The notes under the pieces were generated by a model. The model did not search any database, was not told the DNA's origin, and saw only the letters and a program-made list of their open reading frames with translations. 64,000 nt of DNA from Geobacter sp. (GTDB lineage Bacteria > Desulfobacterota > Desulfuromonadia > Geobacterales > Pseudopelobacteraceae): assembly GCA_003574895.1 (NCBI GenBank), contig PJFB01000012.1, forward strand, positions 1 to 64,000. Direction: 5' to 3'. Positions 17,946-27,253 of this stretch are shown here, piece after piece (positions within the stretch are counted from its first letter, which is position 1; every line of letters starts with the position of its first letter). The position numbers and the translations under genes were made by a program.

Positions 17946-18635
17946 TCAATTCAGCTGGGAGAATACCAGAAAATACTGGCGCTCAAGGAAATCATGGGAC
18001 TTGCTCGGCCTGAAGCCGGCAAGTTTCATCTGCTCAACTAACAGGTCCATGGGGACATATAATTTTTTGCGGGTGACCGATTCATTCCAGTTTACAATGG
18101 CGATGATCCCTCCCGGCTTGAGTGCCTTGCGCAGATTCTTCATGAGTGCGACCGGATCGCCCAGTTCGTGGTAGGTGTTCACCAGCAGGATGCTGTTGCA
18201 GCACCCAGGTGGCAGCATGGGATCGATTGGAGTGGATTTTACCGGGACAATGTTCGTTATCCCGGTTTTCTGCATCTTGGCGCGGATGTACGCCAGCATT
18301 TCATCCTGAATATCGACGGCATAAACCTTGCCCCCGCTGCCGACCGTCTTGGCCAGGCGAAAGGAAAAATAGCCGGAACCGGCCCCCACATCGGCAACAA
18401 CATCCCCCGGCTGCAGGCCGAGTGCTGCGACGACCCGGTCCGGTTGCTGCCATTGTTCCCGCTGCGGAGATTCCAGGCCTTTTTCGATCCTTGACGGAGA
18501 ATAGGGCTTTCTGGTTGCCCTGTTTTGCAGATTGTCCTGTGCGGATGCGGCAAGGCAGACTCTGACAGGCAATAGCAATGCTGCCGTGACTATGAAAGCT
18601 GTTGCGATCCGCGCCAATCTCACGGCCACCCCCAT
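17946..18635 (-). CDS. Exported SAM-dependent methyltransferase
   Basis: 229 residues from the ATG at 18635, 11 nt after the cytochrome stop, so clearly in the same operon. The N-terminus is a signal-peptide-like stretch (LARIATAFIVTAALLLPV, then LAASAQ), which is odd for a class I methyltransferase because SAM is cytoplasmic. The Rossmann signature DVGAGSGYFSFRLA lies near residue 80, followed by AVDIQDEMLAYIR (motif II), LLVNTYHELGDP (motif IV) and LKPGGIIAIVNW (motif V). SAM binding is expected from family knowledge. The target is unknown; a haem protein or another envelope molecule is conceivable given the flanking cytochromes. Confidence 0.85.
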   Translation of the reverse strand: MGVAVRLARIATAFIVTAALLLPVRVCLAASAQDNLQNRATRKPYSPSRIEKGLESPQREQWQQPDRVVAALGLQPGDVVADVGAGSGYFSFRLAKTVGSGGKVYAVDIQDEMLAYIRAKMQKTGITNIVPVKSTPIDPMLPPGCCNSILLVNTYHELGDPVALMKNLRKALKPGGIIAIVNWNESVTRKKLYVPMDLLVEQMKLAGFRPSKSHDFLERQYFLVFSQLN

Positions 18636-18646
18636 ATCGGCATTGG

Positions 18647-21600
18647 TTATTTTGCCCAAGGTGTAACAGAATTCCATTGCTGGTTAATTCTGCTCCCGGT
18701 ATTGCCCTCGTGGCAGTTGATCAGGTTATTGACACCATTGGTTCCTGAATAGTATCCGGGGATATATCCGGTGACCGTACCTGGGTTGTTGGCAGATACG
18801 CAATCGCCCAAGAAGCTCGCCTGTCCGGTGCAGGTCCCGTCATTAGCATAGGAACCGGTACCGGTATCGGTGAGCACCGCCCCGGGGTTGTTGCCGAAAC
18901 GCCCTTTATGCACTCCATCCAGGCAGTCGGTGACCATCAGGCGCGGCAGAACCGAACTGGTGTGGGGGCTGTGGCACTTGGAACAGGTATAGTTGTGCTG
19001 ATAGGTGGTATTGGCGGTCTTCCACCCCTTTACCGCCTCGTGGACCCGGTCCTTGCTCTTCCAGGTATGGGTCGTCCCATTGGTGAGATTGGCCTTGGCA
19101 TGGCAGTTCAAACATAATCCCGCCGACTGGGCATCGGTCTGGGTGATGCCGGTCACCGCACTGTTGTTGGGGGTGTTGCCAAAGGTGTTCTGGTCGATGT
19201 GGTACTGCACCCCTTCCCGGTATTTATCGGTGCGGATGGTGCCGGCTACATTGTTGGCAGGGGTAACATCCTCCTTGTAGGGCGAGGTCAGCCAGGTCCC
19301 TTTCAAAAGCGGCACCGCGTAGGGCTGATTCAAGGTGGTGCTGACCCCGTGGGGATCGTGGCAGGGGGTACAGAGGCCGTTGATCTGGTGGCTGGCGTCG
19401 GGAGGATTGTTCAACGTCGATGAAGCGCCGAAATGCCCGCCCATGGTCAAATTAACAGTCTTGTAGGGATACCGCTGCTTGGGACCGGCAGAAGCGCTGC
19501 TGTAGCCCATGAATGGAGAATCCCAGTAGCCGATGATGGCCTGGGTCGCCCCGTAGGTGGAGCTGTAGCCCCAGGGGGTCGTGTAGCCGCGGAAGGCCAG
19601 GGCCTGTTTCGGCGTGGCACTTTGGTGGCAGTCGAGACAGATGCTGGCGCCGGGGTTGCGGAGGTTTTTCTTGGCCACCGAGCCGCCGGCCCGTGGCTTG
19701 TAGGTCGTGGAGTAACCGCCAAAGCCCCGGATGGTGTCCTTGAGGATGGCACCCTTGTAACGCCCGGTGGCGCTGGAATAGCGGCTGGTGATGCCGGAAA
19801 CCGTGGAGCCGTGGGAGTTGTGGCAGTCATAGCATTGGACGTTGATGGCGCCGCTCGTATCCTTGCCAGTCATGTCGCCGTCCACACCGTTGGCGGCATC
19901 CCAGTAGCGTTTGTTCGCACCTGCCTTGCCATGGGCCGAGTAGGCCTTGGTGATCCGCTTCTTGGCCACGTTGGTAAATGTGGCGGAGGTGTACTTGCCC
20001 CAGGAAACAACGCCGGTCTGGGCATATCTTGCCGCCACGCTGGTGCCGTCCCAGGCGTATTGCTTGGGGGTCTTGCCGTCGCCGAAAGGTGTTGCGCCAT
20101 TATTCTGGTCGCTGTGGCATCCCTGGCAGTGGGTGCTGATCTTCTGGATCTGGGCCCGCTTGCTGTTGGCCGAGTAGGCCACATAGGTGACGCCCTGGGT
20201 ATAGATGGTGGGTCGGGCAACAGCCCCGTAGATCACCAGGTCCACCGCTGCTCCCGGCGCCGCTGCACCGCCATGGTAGGGGGTGTTGATGTAGCCGTTG
20301 CTGTCGGCTTCCCAGTGGCATTGATAACAAGCTGCATTGCTGAGCGTGCCCTGGATGTGGTGGGAATTGGCTCCGAATTGCGAGGTAATGGCGGCCCGTT
20401 TCCCCTGGGTAATGGAATGGCAGCCGAGACAGGCGCCGGAGCCCCACTGGGCGGTGGTGTTGCCATGGCACGAAATATTGGTGCAGGTGCCGCCGGTGGT
20501 GCTGAAGGTGTAGGTGAAGGTGATCCCTCCGGCCGTGTCCGGGCTTACGTCGTAGGACTTGCTGACATGCTTGGAAGTGTCGGCAATACTGGTGTTGTCT
20601 ATAGTTACCTGCACATGGCACTGTTTACAGGTGGCGCCATGCTGGGCGTGGATCCAGTGGCTGTTGGCCTTGGGCTTGCCTGTTGTGTAAAGAGGGAAGG
20701 CCTTGCGCCAGTCGCCGGTGTAGGTCTGGTTGCCATGGCAGCCGTTGCACGCCATGGCGCCGGAACCCCAGACCGGCGAGGTGTTGGCAGGGATGGTCCC
20801 ACTGGCAACCGAGCTGCCGTTACTGTGGCAATAGGTGTTGGCACAGCTGCTGTAACCGGTGCGGGGCGCCTTGGACATGGGGGCGGCAATGTTGGCATAT
20901 TTGCCGGTCGTGAAATTAGGGTCAAAGGCGATATCTATCTTACCGTTGACATGCTTGGTATAGCGGTTCTCCGTATATTGCCCCCAGATGTCTTCATGGC
21001 ACGGCCGGCAGGAGGTCGTGACCGGAGCCGGGTCCCACATGTGGCAAGCCGGGCATTTCGCGTCGCTGCCCAGGTTGAAGGTATAGGAAAGGTGTTTGGT
21101 ATGGCTGCCGGTGGTGATCGGGTCCGGGGAGCCATCGGCTGCCACGGAGCCATGGTCGCCGACCCTGTGGCAGGAAAGGCTGCACGCGCCCGGATTATTG
21201 CCCCATGTTGGCGTGCCGTAGGTCGGTGCGCCGATGCCGCCGTCGGCCTGGACCGTGGAATGGCAGTAGGTGTTGGTGCAGATCCCGTAAGCACTACCGG
21301 GCAGCTTGCCCATGGGGGAGGCGGAGCCGGCATAGGTGCCGTTTATTGCCGTGGTGCTGTTGTTGAAGGCAATGTTCACCTGCCGGTTGGCATGGTTGGC
21401 GTTGTTGGAGATGGTCCGGTTGGCCGAGACCGTTGCGGCGTGGCATTTGACACAGCCGTAGGTATAGGCCAATACATGCTTGGTATGGCTGACGCTGCCC
21501 ACATTGCCCATCTTGTAATCGGCGTCGATGTCGCCACCGTGGCAACCGGAGCAGGTAGTATTGAGGGTGCCTCCCCAGGTGGCGGTGATATTGGGAACCA

Positions 21601-22372
21601 CAGGAGTGTTCGAGGTGCCCTTGCTGTGGCAATAGGTGCCGGTGCAGTTGCCGTTGCGGGCCGGAGTGCTGCTGGGCAGGTAGTTGGGGTAGCTCGTGTC
21701 GCCGGAATAGCCGCCGGCGCCATTGTTGGGTGTAGCAGCAAAGGAGATGATCAGACCCCGGTTACCGGCGCTGGTGGCATGGGCAAAGAGGTTTGTTTCG
21801 ACCCTATGGTCGGCATGGCATTTCGGGCAGGAGTTGGTGACGCCTGGCGTGCCATAGACCCCAGCGTGCGTGGGATGGCTGCCGTCGGCCGGGGCCGCGC
21901 CGTGGCATTGACCGCAATTGCCGGTTGAGGCAAAGTCAGAGGTGCCCCAGGTCGGAGTTTCACGTTCGAAGTGGCAGTTGACGTTTTCGCATGTCCCGGG
22001 AGTGGGGGTTGATGTTTGGGGAAAGGCGGAGGTGCGGTTGTTATATGGCGTAATCAACGGTGAACCGTTGATGTGGGATGAGACCTTGATCATGCGGCTG
22101 CGGTCCGTGGAGTGCGTGGAGCCGTAGGCGCCACTGCCGGGATGGCAGATATCGCAGGCTCCGGCAGAGGCAGGGGCGCTCAGATGGGTACGGTGGTTGC
22201 CCAGGAAGCCGCCACTGGACGGATCACGCTCGGCCCCATCCCGGGGACGGTAGTCGGCCGGGCCCGATGTGCCGTGGCATTGATAACAAGCTATCGATGC
22301 CACGGCAGGTAGTGTCGGGAAAATCGTCATGGCCACGCAGACCATCAGACAGACAATATTTCTTCGTTTCAT
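18647..22372 (-). CDS. Multihaem cytochrome c with 24 haem sites
   Basis: 1,241 residues from MKRRNIVCLMV with a signal peptide ending near VASIA. I count 24 haem-binding sites: 18 CxxCH, 5 CxxxxCH (CENVNCH, CTGTYCH, CTNTYCH, CANTYCH, CTNISCH) and one CxxxCH (CSLSCH near residue 420). Mixed CxxCH/CxxxxCH repeats are a Geobacter signature. The protein ends NSVTPWAK, exactly where the paralogous giant cytochrome continues into Fn3 domains. A TTG at 22438 would give an N-terminal extension but no signal-peptide logic. First gene of an apparent operon with the methyltransferase. Expected in the periplasm or outer membrane, in electron transfer to extracellular acceptors. Confidence 0.93.
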   Translation of the reverse strand: MKRRNIVCLMVCVAMTIFPTLPAVASIACYQCHGTSGPADYRPRDGAERDPSSGGFLGNHRTHLSAPASAGACDICHPGSGAYGSTHSTDRSRMIKVSSHINGSPLITPYNNRTSAFPQTSTPTPGTCENVNCHFERETPTWGTSDFASTGNCGQCHGAAPADGSHPTHAGVYGTPGVTNSCPKCHADHRVETNLFAHATSAGNRGLIISFAATPNNGAGGYSGDTSYPNYLPSSTPARNGNCTGTYCHSKGTSNTPVVPNITATWGGTLNTTCSGCHGGDIDADYKMGNVGSVSHTKHVLAYTYGCVKCHAATVSANRTISNNANHANRQVNIAFNNSTTAINGTYAGSASPMGKLPGSAYGICTNTYCHSTVQADGGIGAPTYGTPTWGNNPGACSLSCHRVGDHGSVAADGSPDPITTGSHTKHLSYTFNLGSDAKCPACHMWDPAPVTTSCRPCHEDIWGQYTENRYTKHVNGKIDIAFDPNFTTGKYANIAAPMSKAPRTGYSSCANTYCHSNGSSVASGTIPANTSPVWGSGAMACNGCHGNQTYTGDWRKAFPLYTTGKPKANSHWIHAQHGATCKQCHVQVTIDNTSIADTSKHVSKSYDVSPDTAGGITFTYTFSTTGGTCTNISCHGNTTAQWGSGACLGCHSITQGKRAAITSQFGANSHHIQGTLSNAACYQCHWEADSNGYINTPYHGGAAAPGAAVDLVIYGAVARPTIYTQGVTYVAYSANSKRAQIQKISTHCQGCHSDQNNGATPFGDGKTPKQYAWDGTSVAARYAQTGVVSWGKYTSATFTNVAKKRITKAYSAHGKAGANKRYWDAANGVDGDMTGKDTSGAINVQCYDCHNSHGSTVSGITSRYSSATGRYKGAILKDTIRGFGGYSTTYKPRAGGSVAKKNLRNPGASICLDCHQSATPKQALAFRGYTTPWGYSSTYGATQAIIGYWDSPFMGYSSASAGPKQRYPYKTVNLTMGGHFGASSTLNNPPDASHQINGLCTPCHDPHGVSTTLNQPYAVPLLKGTWLTSPYKEDVTPANNVAGTIRTDKYREGVQYHIDQNTFGNTPNNSAVTGITQTDAQSAGLCLNCHAKANLTNGTTHTWKSKDRVHEAVKGWKTANTTYQHNYTCSKCHSPHTSSVLPRLMVTDCLDGVHKGRFGNNPGAVLTDTGTGSYANDGTCTGQASFLGDCVSANNPGTVTGYIPGYYSGTNGVNNLINCHEGNTGSRINQQWNSVTPWAK

Positions 22373-22753
22373 GGAAAGTCCCCGAATCGGGCTGGACAAC
22401 AAACGCCCTATTGTCGGTATGAATTCCCTTGATATCAATTGAGTAGCGTATCCGGGTTCTCAAGATATCAGAAAATATTGCTAATAATGTTTGTTAATTT
22501 GCAAAAACTAATTCGTATAACGCTTTTTGCAGTCGTTACTCTTTGCAATCAGCCGTAGATGGTCTGCCGGAATTCAGCTCATATCCAGTTGCCATACAAG
22601 CAAAACAAGTGCCTTTGTACTCAACTCATGTCCCAAGTCGTATTCTTTCGGACAAACTTTAAGAATATATATTAGTAATAAAGTCCCATGTAAACACAAA
22701 AAAGGGCAGGATCGAAATCCTGCCCCATTAATTCACTCATTGCATCGATCGGA
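22373..22753. other. Intergenic region between ahcY and the 24-haem cytochrome gene
   Basis: 381 nt. It holds the terminator of ahcY (22704-22725) and, nearer the cytochrome, an AT-rich part (22440-22520) that probably carries the promoter of the cytochrome/methyltransferase operon. The leader just upstream of the ATG has the segment GATTCGGGGAC, shared with the paralogous cytochrome. No gene seen. Confidence 0.5.
22704..22725 (-). terminator. Intrinsic terminator of ahcY
   Basis: GGGCAGGAT and ATCCTGCCC form a 9-bp stem with a 4-nt loop; on the minus strand it is followed by a run of six T. It starts about 28 nt past the ahcY stop. Confidence 0.9.
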
Positions 22754-24148
<1,395 letters not shown>

Positions 24149-24224
24149 GGTTTGTTCTCCTTTTGTGGTGAGTGCTTAACGAAAGTTTCAACTACCTACA
24201 AGCAATAGTAAAATCAACATCTGT

Positions 24225-24345
24225 AATGGAACGCGGAAAAAGTCGGATCATGGCGGATCGACACGGATACACCGAAAATCCTTGTTGTAAAAAAATCCGC
24301 GTAAATCCGCTGAATCCACGCAACTCCGCGTTCTATTGCCGTTCC
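24225..24345. repeat. CGGAT-rich long imperfect inverted repeat, copy 1
   Basis: Begins AATGGAACGCGG and ends CCGCGTTCTATTGCC with several CGGAT and ATCCG units in between, so the two halves can fold into one long imperfect hairpin. Lies between ahcY and the ArsR fusion gene. Related blocks are at 25357, 42339 and 62215. Confidence 0.7.
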
Positions 24346-24348
24346 GGA

Positions 24349-25266
24349 TTATTTTCTGCTTTGTACCAGCAGCACAAATTCCTGTCCGACAGTTCCTTGA
24401 ATCTTCTCACAATGGAAATCCGCAAACCCGGCCGTCTTAAGCCATCCCGCCAGCTCTTCCTCCGCAAACCCCAGCCACTGGTCGGCCAGTTGCTCTCTAG
24501 CAGTCTCCCGTTCGTGACGCGCCAGGTCGGCCAGCACCAGCCCGCCGCCGGGCATCAGCACCCGCCGGATCTCGACCAGCACCGCGGCAGGGTCGGCGGC
24601 ATGGTGCAGCACCATGTTCAGCAGAACGCAGTCAACGGAGTTGTCAGGCAAAGGGAGGTGGGTCATCTCACCCAGGCGCAGATCGGTCCCGGCCAACCCC
24701 GCCGCTTCCAGCCTGACGCGGGCCTCCTCCAGCATGGCCGGCGAGTGGTCCACCCCGATCACCCGCTCCGCCTTGGCTGCCAGGGCCGGCAGCAAGCCGC
24801 CGGTGCCCAGGCCGATCTCCACCACCGTCTTGCCCCCAGGCACAAGGGAAATGAGTTGCTCCCGGTAATCGGGCACCGGCAGCAGCGTGCGGGCCAGGTC
24901 GTCCCACTGGCGGGCGTGGCGATCGAAGAACTCCTGGCTGCGCCGACGCCGCTTCTCCAACACTGTTGCCACGGCAGCCAGATCCTGAGAGCGCTCCGGC
25001 AGCGTCTCCAACTCCTGCTCAAAGACCGGCAGGATAGCGTTGAAAAAAACATTGTCCCCGCCAACGCGGTAATAGCTCCACGTCCCTTGGTGCTTGACGG
25101 AAAGCACTCCGGCCTCGGCCAGGATCTTCAGGTGCCGCGATATGCGGGATTGCCCCATGCCGAAGATGCCGGTCAGCTCCTGCACGGTGAATTCGCCGGC
25201 CAGCAGCACTGCGGTCAGGCGCAGGCGACAGGGGTCGGCCAGGGCTTTGAGGGTATCCAGCAACAT
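24349..25266 (-). CDS. ArsR-family regulator fused to a SAM methyltransferase domain
   Basis: 305 residues. Residues 1-90 form an ArsR winged helix (LKALADPCRLRLTAVLL, then GMGQSRISRHLKILAEAGVL as recognition helix). The usual metal-binding Cys pair of ArsR/SmtB is absent. Residues ~130-290 form a class I methyltransferase fold: VVEIGLGTGGLLPALA (motif I), GVDHSPAMLEEAR (motif II) and VLMPGGGLVLADLA. ArsR-type SahR regulators sense S-adenosylhomocysteine and control methionine-cycle genes in Proteobacteria; adjacency to ahcY supports the same role here. Two TGAT-N8-ATCA palindromes lie just upstream of the ATG, consistent with autoregulation. Whether the methyltransferase half is catalytic or only a ligand sensor is open. 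Confidence 0.88.
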   Translation of the reverse strand: MLLDTLKALADPCRLRLTAVLLAGEFTVQELTGIFGMGQSRISRHLKILAEAGVLSVKHQGTWSYYRVGGDNVFFNAILPVFEQELETLPERSQDLAAVATVLEKRRRRSQEFFDRHARQWDDLARTLLPVPDYREQLISLVPGGKTVVEIGLGTGGLLPALAAKAERVIGVDHSPAMLEEARVRLEAAGLAGTDLRLGEMTHLPLPDNSVDCVLLNMVLHHAADPAAVLVEIRRVLMPGGGLVLADLARHERETAREQLADQWLGFAEEELAGWLKTAGFADFHCEKIQGTVGQEFVLLVQSRK

Positions 25267-25279
25267 TTATCACATTTCC

Positions 25280-25320
25280 TGATTATTATAAATCAACTTT
25301 TCTTGATATAGCATGATCAT
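25280..25320. promoter_or_regulatory. Two operator-like TGAT-N8-ATCA palindromes
   Basis: TGATTATTATAAATCA (25280-25295) and TGATATAGCATGATCA (25304-25319) share the frame TGAT-N8-ATCA with centres about 24 bp apart, 14-53 nt upstream of the ArsR fusion start. Size and symmetry suit an ArsR-type dimer. Assignment to this regulator is inference. Confidence 0.55.
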
Positions 25321-25356
25321 GTCTTGGAAGGCAAGAATTTTGGCACAAATAAAAGC

Positions 25357-25453
25357 AGAACGCGGATAGCATCGGACCTTGGCGGATTTCCTGCCGGAAT
25401 ATTGGAAACATTCCAGGCGTATCCGCTTGATCAGCACAATCCGCGTTCCAGTG
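25357..25453. repeat. CGGAT-rich long imperfect inverted repeat, copy 2
   Basis: Begins AGAACGCGGAT and ends ATCCGCGTTCCAGTG. Together with copy 1 at 24225 it brackets the ArsR fusion gene. Confidence 0.6.
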
Positions 25454-25479
25454 ACGATGATTTATTTTTGGGCAAGTGG

Positions 25480-27120
25480 CTATGCGTACTTTTCCCGCAA
25501 GGTCACCTTGCTGACTTTCCCGATGCTGGTCTTATCGATCTCAGCCACAAAGCGCACCTTCAACAGCACCACCTGCTTGTTGACCAACCCCTTGTCGGCG
25601 TACTCCTTGACGAGATGGGTCACATCCTTCTCGGTCAGCCCGCTATCGGCGCGCGGCAATACCAAAGCCAGGGGCCGCTCGCCCCACTTCTCGTCCGGAA
25701 TGCCGATCACCGCCACCTCGGCCACACCGGGATGGTGGGCGATGATGTCTTCCAACTCCAGCGATGAAACCCACTCGCCAGCCACTTTGATGATATCCTT
25801 GGAGCGGTCGGTGATACGCACATAGCCCAACTCATCACGCACCGCCACGTCGCCGGTATGCAGCCAGCCACCTTCCCACAACCGTTCCGAAGCCTTGTGG
25901 TCTTTCAGATAGCCCTGGGTCAACCAGGGGGCCCGCACCACGATCTCGCCGGCGCTGACATTGTCGCGCGGCTGTTCCCGCAAAGCAGCGTCAGCAACCT
26001 TCAGATCAACCAGCGGCAGCGCACGGCCGGTCTTGCAGCGGACAACCGATTGTTCCTCGGGAGCCAGCTCCAGCATCTCCGGGGTCAGGTGGGCTATGGT
26101 CAGGATCGGGCAGGTCTCGGACATGCCATAGCCGGTAAAGACGTCAATGCCGCGGCCCATGGCCTCGATACAGAGAGCCCGGGACATGGCCGCCCCCCCG
26201 ATGATCAGCTTCCAGCCCGACAGGTCGATGCGCTTGGCATGGGTATGCTTGAGCAGCATGTGCAGGATGGTCGGGACGCAGTGGGAGAAGGTCACCCCTT
26301 CTTTTTCCACCAGCTCCAGCAGCAGATCCGGTATGTACCGGCCCGGGTAGACCTGCTTGATCCCCAGCATGGTGGCCACGTATGGCAATCCCCAGGCATG
26401 GACGTGGAACATGGGGGTGATCGGCATGTAGACGTCCTGGCGGTGAATGCGGCCATGCCCAAGGGCCGAGCCGAGCACGCCCAGCACCGCCATGGTGTGC
26501 AGCACCAGCTGGCGGTGGCTGAAGTAGACCCCCTTGGGCATGCCGGTGGTGCCGGTGGAGTAAAAGGTGGTGGCGCGACTGTTTTCGTCGAAGTCGGCAA
26601 AGGCAAAATCGGGCGAAGCCGCCGCCAGCAGCGCCTCGTACTCGCCGGCAAAGGGGATGGTGCTGACCGGGACAGACGGTTCATCGTTGAGCAGCACATA
26701 ACTTCTGACCATATCGATGCGTCCGCGGATCTGCTCCAGAATCGGCAGGAACTCGCTGTTGACCAGCAGAATGTCGTCTTCGGCATGGTCGATGGTGTAG
26801 AGGATCTGCTCCGGCGACAGGCGCACATTGATGGTATGCAGTACCGCACCGATCATGGGCACGGCGAAAAAACATTCCAGGTAGCGATGTGAATCCCAGT
26901 CCATGACCGCCACCGTATCCCCTGGCTTGACCCCCAGGTCTGTCAGGACATTGGCCAGCCGTTGCACCCGCTTGCGCAACTCGCGGTAGGTGTAGCGAAA
27001 GGTTCCCCGGTAAACGATCTCCTGGTCCGGTGCATCCATCACCGGGCAAAAGAGTATGTTTTTGATCAAAAGCTGATAATCGTGGGCTGAATGGGTGCGG
27101 GGTATGCGGGCATCGGGCAT
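25480..27120 (-). CDS. Fatty acyl-CoA ligase (AMP-forming)
   Basis: 546 residues from MPDARIP at 27120, with AAGGAG about 10 nt upstream. It activates a medium- or long-chain fatty acid to acyl-CoA through an acyl-adenylate. Family motifs: the P-loop YSTGTTGMPKGVYF near 183, the GYGMSETCP adenine-binding block near 330, HTGDVAVRDELGYV with the conserved Asp near 427, and DRSKDIIKVAGEWVSS with the hinge region. The catalytic Lys (GKV in TSIGKVSK) is near the C-terminus. The overall pattern is closest to AlkK-like and long-chain ligases. It is the first gene before the ArsR fusion, separated by copy 2 of the repeat and the operators. Confidence 0.92.
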   Translation of the reverse strand: MPDARIPRTHSAHDYQLLIKNILFCPVMDAPDQEIVYRGTFRYTYRELRKRVQRLANVLTDLGVKPGDTVAVMDWDSHRYLECFFAVPMIGAVLHTINVRLSPEQILYTIDHAEDDILLVNSEFLPILEQIRGRIDMVRSYVLLNDEPSVPVSTIPFAGEYEALLAAASPDFAFADFDENSRATTFYSTGTTGMPKGVYFSHRQLVLHTMAVLGVLGSALGHGRIHRQDVYMPITPMFHVHAWGLPYVATMLGIKQVYPGRYIPDLLLELVEKEGVTFSHCVPTILHMLLKHTHAKRIDLSGWKLIIGGAAMSRALCIEAMGRGIDVFTGYGMSETCPILTIAHLTPEMLELAPEEQSVVRCKTGRALPLVDLKVADAALREQPRDNVSAGEIVVRAPWLTQGYLKDHKASERLWEGGWLHTGDVAVRDELGYVRITDRSKDIIKVAGEWVSSLELEDIIAHHPGVAEVAVIGIPDEKWGERPLALVLPRADSGLTEKDVTHLVKEYADKGLVNKQVVLLKVRFVAEIDKTSIGKVSKVTLREKYA

Positions 27121-27196
27121 GGGAGCTGTCTCCTTACAGCATAAAATGGCTGGCAGGCTCACTTTGTAACACAAAGCAGAAGGGCTTGCCAGACGC

Positions 27197-27232
27197 AACA
27201 AAGCCGCCGGGATTAATTCCGGCGGCTTTGTT
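27197..27232 (-). terminator. Intrinsic terminator
   Basis: AACAAAGCCGCCGG (27197-27210) pairs perfectly with 27219-27232 around an 8-nt loop, about 20 nt past the stop of the nitronate monooxygenase-family gene; minus-strand reading gives GGCTTTGTT after the stem. Confidence 0.85.
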
Positions 27233-27253
27233 GGTCCGTATCAATGGCTTGTT

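Noticed and set aside
19433-21928. Long open frame of 831 codons on the plus strand
   Set aside because: It lies exactly opposite the cytochrome gene and is a G+C-driven shadow; the minus strand carries a signal peptide and regular haem motifs.
24149-24224. SAH riboswitch upstream of ahcY
   Set aside because: No match to the SAH riboswitch core; the regulator gene and operators give a simpler explanation.
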